A stretch of DNA of 64,000 bases, from NCBI GenBank assembly GCA_023105745.1, contig JALGQZ010000003.1, positions 43,548,185 through 43,612,184 of the forward strand. Reading direction: 5' to 3'. Shown here piece after piece: positions 58,260-64,000 of this stretch; position 1 is the first letter of the stretch, and every line of letters begins with the position of its first letter. A program made the position numbers and the translations under genes. The DNA comes from Austropuccinia psidii. Lineage: Eukaryota; Basidiomycota; Pucciniomycetes; Pucciniales; Sphaerophragmiaceae. Under the pieces are notes generated by a model. The model was not told the DNA's origin, searched no databases, and saw only the letters and a program-made list of their open reading frames with translations.

Positions 58260-60012
58260 AATTTCTATTCTTTAGATCTTCTTTCATGTCTGAGCCTTCT
58301 TAATAGCTTATTAGAACTAGTGATTCATTTCTCAAGTAGCCATTCATCTTATTGAGTTGGGTTTCTATACCTCACAAGGTATTCCCTTCCTTTTTTGTTT
58401 ATTTTCCTTCTTTCTTTAAGGAATTTTACAATTTTTTTTTCTTCTACTTCTTATAAAGGGTTATTCTCAAGTGGTGGCTTATTCCTTAAGGGAAATAACT
58501 CTTTATCACTTGAGAGCTGTAAGGTTTTATTAGACTTAAAGGGAAAGTTGGGTGTTTATTCATTAACTCACCTGGGAGTTCTAGTTGCACAGAATTAGTG
58601 CCATGTAGTTCTTTTATCATGAAGGGTCCTTCAAAGGAATCTTTCAATTTCTTTGGGCATTTAATTTTATTTAATTTTAGAGTTGATAATAAGACCAAGT
58701 CTCTTACTTTCCAATCACGTGGCTTATGACTTTTGTCCCATCCTTCTTTGGAATATTTGAAAGAATCTTGCATGCATCTGTTGGCATTATGTCTTTCCTT
58801 GTCAAGCATAATTTTGAAACTTCTTTCTGTTGGATTTATATCCACTAGCTCCTTTTTGAGAGTACCATAAGGAAGTCTTGGATTCAAGCCTTTCTCTAGC
58901 ATTGCTGTTGTTTTTCCAGCTGAAGAATGGATTGATGTCTTATATGCCAGCTCAAGAGCTGGTAATATGTTACACAAATCATGGGTAAAACCATCAGAGT
59001 CTTTGAATTCTAGGCCATAAGCACAGAATTCTTTGATAATTTCTTCTAAAGTTTGTATAATTATTTCTGCTAAGCCATCTTTCTGAGGGTGGTAAGCTGT
59101 TGAGAATGATAGTTTTGTCCCAAACAAGTTGTGAAGGTTTGTCCATAATGTTTAAGTGAATTTTGTATCTCTATCACTTATGATGTTTTGGAATAAGCCA
59201 TTATGACTAATGACTCTATTCCATATCATCATTTCTGGGTCCATAGCTGTGTCATCTTTATGAAATGGGGGTTTACTGTACCTATCAACTAGTACTAGGC
59301 ATTAATTGAAACTCCTGTCTCCTCCTGGGAGTAAGGCTGTGACCCAATCCATGTGAAATATTTCCCATAGGGATTTTGGTTCTTGGATTTAGATCATTAT
59401 TCCAAACTTCTTGCCTGTGGCTCTGACTTCTTTTTGACATTGTTCACAGGTTTTTCAATACTCTGAAACATCTTTTCTCCAATTTGGCCACCAAGAGCAG
59501 GTCTTTACCCTCTGTATTGTCTCATATTCTGAGAGATCTACAGATACAACACTATAATGGCATTCATGTAGTATAGTGTTTATCAGAGTTCTATCTGTCA
59601 AGGTCATCATACACATGTGTTTGGTTCTATGGTGAAGTATTGCATCAAGGATCTGGAATCTTCCTTCAGCATATGCCTTTTTCCAGATTCCATCCAGTTT
59701 GGAGGATAGTGATGGGTCTTTGCAATCCTTCATCAAAAGTTGGCATAAGATATGAAACTCTTTTTCCATCTTGTAGCTTTCTTTAGCTTTATTAAAGGGC
59801 TTTGTGCCAATATCTGTAACAAATATGCCTTTTATATGATGTTCTTCCTGTGGTACCCATTCTGGGTTTTCAGGTGTGTTTGCTAAAGCCCATCTGCTAA
59901 GGCCATATGAGGTTTTATGAATATTTCCATATTTATGGAATATATTCATATTTCCTCTATATTCTTGGATATAAATCTGCCATCTCAACATGTGTCTATT
60001 TGGTGTTTTCAT
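58260..60012 (-). pseudogene. Gypsy C integrase and chromo-like tail (broken)
   Basis: 60012-59455 covers the RNase H end ([18 protein letters not shown]) and part of the zinc finger (HECHYSVVS). A stretch with stops follows, and 59127-58486 carries the core end (FSTAYHPQKDGLAEIIIQTLEE, catalytic Glu kept) and the GPF block (DSFEGPFMIKELHG). After the stop, decayed frames to about 58260 still spell a REYLVRYRNPTQ chromo-like tail with stops. Confidence 0.8.
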
Positions 60013-60019
60013 GATTAAT

Positions 60020-60667
60020 ATGGACTTTACAGCATTTCAATCTGTAATTACATCAAACACTGTTCCATCCAAATAGTAGTTCAATTTTTCTAGATCCCAC
60101 ACCAAGAAACAAAATTCCATTTGGCTTGATCAATATCTTGCTTCTGTTGGTTTGATTTGTCTTGAAATAAAGAAAATTGGTCCTTTAACAGGTTTGTAAT
60201 TGATGATTTGTGTCTTGTGTAGTGCAGCACCTAGTCCTTCTCCACAAGCATCTATGTATAGATTGAAAGGTAGCTTCCAATCGATCATTAAGAGAAAAGG
60301 AGAATTTGTGAGGGCATTTTTCAATTCCTAATATGCTTTAACTCTTTTTTCAGTCATTTTATGGAATTTCTGTTGGTCACAGAGCTTATATAAGGATTTT
60401 GAAATTCTTGCAAAGTCCTTTATATGCTGCCTGTAATATCCAGAAAATCCTAGAAATTATTGCATTTCTTTCTTGTTTTGGGGCATTGGTTTCAGTAGTA
60501 CTGCTCCTACTTTGTTTTTTCTATTCCCAAGCTTACCCCAGGTACAACATTTCCCAGTGGTTTTAGTTTATTATATGCAAAGGAACATTTTTTCAAGTAA
60601 ATTTTCATATTTACTTGAAATATCTTTTGTAAGACTATTTCCAGTCCTTTTAAGTGATTTACCAAGC
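60020..60667 (-). pseudogene. Gypsy C RNase H region (broken)
   Basis: 60324-60130 encodes [20 protein letters not shown] and the [13 protein letters not shown] block. Downstream, in another frame, LVWDLEKLN-type residues are encoded at about 60100-60085. At the codon where element A has its TAG stop, this copy has GAA (Glu), showing that the stop in A is a mutation. 60667-60325 holds the connection region with stops. Confidence 0.65.
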
Positions 60668-61279
60668 TTATGAGCAAACTGTGATATTATAAATATGGAT
60701 GATTAACCATACTTCTGACAACTCTTCAGGAAATATGGTGTTCATCATTCTTTGGTAATGGGAAGCTGCATTATTAATACCAAATGGCATCCTTAAACAT
60801 TCATATATTCCACAGTGGACTATTATCCTTAGTAGATTTCTGGCATTATCTGGTAAGACATTTTGGTGAAAACCCTTTGGAGCATCCATGGCTGTAATGA
60901 GCTTATCCTGTGACAAAATTAATGTCTCATGGATTCTGGGTATTGGATATCTGTCAGGGATAGTATAGGTATTTAAAGGTCTAAAGTCCCCTACCATCGT
61001 TTATTTTCCATTGTGCCAAGCTATAATGACAGGTGTAGTGACTTCTACCTGTTCATTATGTCCTACTTTTCTCAACACCCCAAGGTCCATTGGTGCTTTA
61101 ATGTGTACCTTTAAGGCTTCTCTAGCTCTTGGGCTGGCTGGGTAAGGTGTTCTCCTTAGTAGAGGTGGATAAGGTCTTTTGGCATTTAGGATAATGTCTA
61201 CCTCATGTCCAATGGTGGTACCTAATGGCTCTTTATCAGTTGCAAAGGCATTTTTGTATTTAAATAAGAGTTCAATCAT
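60668..61279 (-). pseudogene. Gypsy C reverse transcriptase (broken)
   Basis: 61279-61001 carries the lead-in ([20 protein letters not shown]..., TPVIIAWHNGK), then a stop. 60997-60668 carries MVGDFRPLNTYTIPDRYPIP and MPFGINNAASHYQ. The catalytic box reads HIYNI instead of YIDDI, so both Asp residues are lost. The frame ends soon afterwards. Confidence 0.8.
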
Positions 61280-61546
61280 TTTTTCTGTTAATTATTGGTT
61301 GAATTCTACGTCTGTGAGCTGTTTACTTATGAATGAATGCTTTTCTGGGCTTAGCTCTTCATTCTTTATTACAGTAATTTGCTTCTTATTGCTTAAAAGA
61401 CCAAAGTTATGTCTTTTATTTTCTCCTATGGTAAAATATCTGTCATTATGGTTAGAGATATCTATGCCATAGATTGACAAGTGATCATTTCCTAGTATAA
61501 AATGGTTACTAGTACAGTTTTCCAATACTAAAAACTCTACTTTCAC

Positions 61547-61879
61547 TCATATACATTGGGAAGGGTGAGGAAAAATCAATTTTAAGTCAATTATTCCAAG
61601 GGGCTTCATGCTTTCACTTGCACTACTAAATTTAACCCTTTGTATTGGTATAAGCTTTTCTTCCCAATATTTTATAATTGTTTTCAAGTAACTTGTGCCA
61701 ACACATGTGCAGTATGCTCCTGTGTCCAGGTTTACTTTTGCCTCTTGGTTTTCAACCATGACAATACTTATACTGGACTTTGCAGATGTATATCCCATTC
61801 CTTTAGCAAGCTTGGCTCTATGCAATTTGGCATCTTGTATGTTTGTCAGGCTTGTATCAGATGTTCCAGCTTGTGGCAA
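61547..61879 (-). pseudogene. Gypsy C protease fragment
   Basis: A 110-aa ORF with VNLDTGAYCTCVGTSYL. The catalytic triplet here is the canonical DTG, in contrast to DPG in element A. The flanking FSSASESMKPLGI block matches A ([13 protein letters not shown]). It ends at a stop before the second protease motif, which is in the next ORF (61546-61292, HFILGNDHLSIYGIDI). Confidence 0.75.
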
Positions 61880-62012
61880 GCTTTAATTTACATCCATTAC
61901 TTCATATATTAAATCAATATTATTAATTTGTGTGTTAATTATATTCATTTCATTACTTTCATAGGTTTCTGAATCTTCACTTTCTTTTTCTGAATCAGAT
62001 TCATCATCTTTA

Positions 62013-62800
62013 TCATTTTGGTTTTTGGTCTTCTGTTTCCACAATTTCATTTATTTTCGCCTTTTTGAGGAAATTATTGGCTAAGTGTCCAATACCACCA
62101 CATTTGTGGCATTTTCTTTTCTCATTGGTGCTGGGTGTATTGGGTTTGAAAGGTTCTCTTGGTTTATCCTTCTTAATGAATGGTTTATTTGGACTTTTAC
62201 TATCCGATTTTTTCCATATTCTGCCAATCTCAGTTCTTGTCACTATGTCTTTTAGTGAATTAATGTACTCTTCTGTGGAACATGGCTCTATTCACCTGCT
62301 CTTCAGTGCATTTTCCAGTTCTCCTCCACATTCTTTGAGTATCTTCATATGCACAAGTTGTGGTGACATTTCTGGGTACAGTGCATTTAATCTTTCAACT
62401 TTTTTTAAGAACCAATCCAGTGTTTTATACTTATCTGGGTCAAAAAAAAATTTAAATGCATTTTATATTTTGTACCTCCAGGCATCATTTTCCCACTTGG
62501 TGATGATTTTATTTTTCCACCAAGACCAGGTGCTTTTTAGATTTGTTTTTCTTATTCCATAATACCATCCTTTTACAGATTTTTCAAATAATGAATTTAA
62601 TCTGGAAGTAATTAATTCATCTGGTATGGCATGGTACTCTTATAGAATTTCAATTGTTTTAATAAATGACATATGTTCACATTCACCTTCACCTGTGAAT
62701 GTTGTCCATTCTTTTAATTAAGGTGCTTCCTTCATTAATACTTGATTATTGTCTTGATGGCTCAAGTCTGATATTAATTGATTTGTTATTTCCTCTTTTG
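62013..62800 (-). pseudogene. Gypsy C Gag core and zinc knuckle (broken)
   Basis: The reading frames carry LKEWTTFTGEGECEHMSFI, STWSWWKNKI and LHMKILKECGGELENALKSR-like residues, equivalent to the Gag core of A, with stops near 62715, 62640, 62470 and 62295. The zinc knuckle CHKCGGIGHLANNF (about 62110-62065) has Phe in place of the last Cys. Confidence 0.75.
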
Positions 62801-62813
62801 GTTTAACAGGACT

Positions 62814-63750
62814 TCATATGTAAGAAAATGGGGTTGATAACTTTGGCATATTTAAGTTAGCCTCATTTATTTTATCCATTTTATCAGTAATGAGTTTTAT
62901 TTCACTTTGAATGTCATCTTTAAGATTCATTATTGCTTCATCACTTTTCTCTACATGGTCTATAAGTAGTTTTTTATGTGATGAAGTCTTTTCTTCAAAT
63001 TGTTTAACAAAAATGCTTAATTTGTTTGATTTTTCTGTCAGATTATTAATACTCATTTCATAATTGATTTTGAAAGTCTTTTCTTTTGAATCTCTGATGT
63101 ATCCATAAAATTCTTGTTGTCCTTGTATCAATTTCTGAGTATTGTTGATTGAGATTTTTTGTTTATTATTTCAGAACATAAATTTGATTCTGTCAATATC
63201 TTTTTTATTCTGTAAAACAATTTGTGTTAAAGATAACAAAGTATTATTTATTTCTTTTAAAGATAACAAACTACTTCTAATGTCTTGTAGAGGTAAAGTA
63301 CTACTCTTAATTTCTGTTCAATTACTTACAACATCAGGAGACAAAGTTATTTCTTTGGGAAATGGGGTTGTCTCATTCTTTGTTCCTCTGTCCTTGAATT
63401 CCATCGAGGCTCTGGCCATGTTGAAGACATTGTACATGACATCTTTTTGGATTTTTTGAATCCTGCATCTTGGGAAATATGGCTTCCTGACATTCTTTTT
63501 CTTGTTCTTCTTCCCCTATTGGGGAGGTTGGTTGACTTGTGGCTTTCTGGTAGAAGCTACTGGGGCTTCCTCCTTGCTTGCCTCCCTCTTTTTGGAATGG
63601 TATTGCTTTATCTTTTTGATCTGAGGTTTGTATGATAGTGGATTCCATCCATTGGAGTATCTCACTATTTCCTCCGCTTTGAGGAAATTTTTCAGGACTT
63701 TCCAGGAGTTCATCACTTCTTTGTGGATTTGTGGCAGAATTTCCCAATCC
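62814..63750 (-). pseudogene. Gypsy C leader protein and Gag coiled-coil region (broken)
   Basis: One frame from about 63716 carries NGWNPLSYK and, after a stop at 63516-63518, the block IQKDVMYNVFNMARASMEF, matching the spliced ORF of Gypsy A. It then runs with two stops straight into the coiled-coil Gag region (63131-62814, repeated K/E/I heptads). A second overlapping frame (63747-63373, 124 aa, with QWMESTI and QDSKNPKRCH) matches the N-terminal part of the long frame of A and ends in TGA exactly at the AATGAG junction. So the two frames swap roles relative to A. Confidence 0.65.
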
Positions 63751-64000
63751 TTGTCCTTGTAGAAGTTCTAGTACTGCTTGTATTGGCTCATGTATATGTC
63801 TATTTGAGACTCCTGAATGTGATTCTTACCTGTTGGAGCTTCTCATACTTAGTTCCAACTCTGACTCAGATATTATGGGCATTTCCGGGACTTGCCTTTG
63901 GGATATGGCACTGTCTTGTGTGGATTCTCTTCCACTGGGGATTTTGTACTTTCTTTTCCCTTTTTAGTGATCAATTCTTCTTCTGAGTCCAGTTCCATTT

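Larger units (their letters stand above)
58146..64000 (-). mobile_element. Ty3/Gypsy retrotransposon C, decayed, cut by the right window edge
   Basis: A relative of element A on the minus strand with the same protein order, read from right to left: leader ORF and Gag coiled coil, Gag core, zinc knuckle, protease, RT, RNase H, integrase, chromo-like tail. Many stops and frameshifts. The 5' LTR lies beyond 64000. Protein blocks are alignable with A throughout, roughly 60-75% identical in the best-kept parts by eye. Confidence 0.9.

Overview
The window looks like nuclear DNA of a rust fungus (Pucciniales), most likely the myrtle rust Austropuccinia psidii. The basis is the very AT-rich, transposon-packed sequence, short GT-AG introns, a secreted cutinase-family gene, and Ty3/Gypsy polyproteins that closely match, from memory and unchecked, the proteins predicted in great numbers from that genome. 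I see no rRNA, tRNA, CRISPR or bacterial-type features.

Layout. 1-614: 3' part of an LTR related to family B below, cut by the window edge. 615-5640: a low-copy island with decayed ORFs of unknown origin and an intact gene for a small secreted Gly-rich/acidic protein (minus, 4578-3970). 5653-13350: a Helitron on the minus strand. Its Pif1-like helicase is split by a decayed Ty1/Copia element (6524-12746, TSD GTATG), which is itself interrupted by a 1.4-kb solo LTR (10642-12059, TSD GGACT). 13550-17185: an ATGGCAT-type minisatellite, a 1.3-kb decamer satellite with TTAAAATTAA units, and a duplicated AT-rich block. 17186-27264: Gypsy element A, nearly complete, with 1827-bp LTRs and TSD AAGTC. 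27463-28860: second solo LTR (TSD AAATG). 29648-38852: Gypsy element B, a decayed chromovirus-type element with GGCC-dense LTRs. 41471-42887: third solo LTR of the 1.4-kb family, reversed. 47680-48840: a four-exon cutinase-family gene (minus), the clearest host gene here. 51666 onward: a worn LTR-A-like remnant. 55494-57035: solo LTR of family B (TSD ACACC) lying in or beside the 3' LTR of Gypsy element C. That element runs on the minus strand from about 58146 off the right edge and is decayed.

Two secreted-protein genes, probably for the plant interface, survive among layers of nested retrotransposons. The most unusual signal is at the 5' end of Gypsy A. A spliced 278-codon ORF and the N-terminal part of the long gag-pol ORF read the same ~650 bp in two frames. 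The first ATG of the long frame lies inside the intron. The spliced ORF stops in an ATGA overlap where the gag frame can start again. The decayed relative, Gypsy C, carries both frames at the same place.
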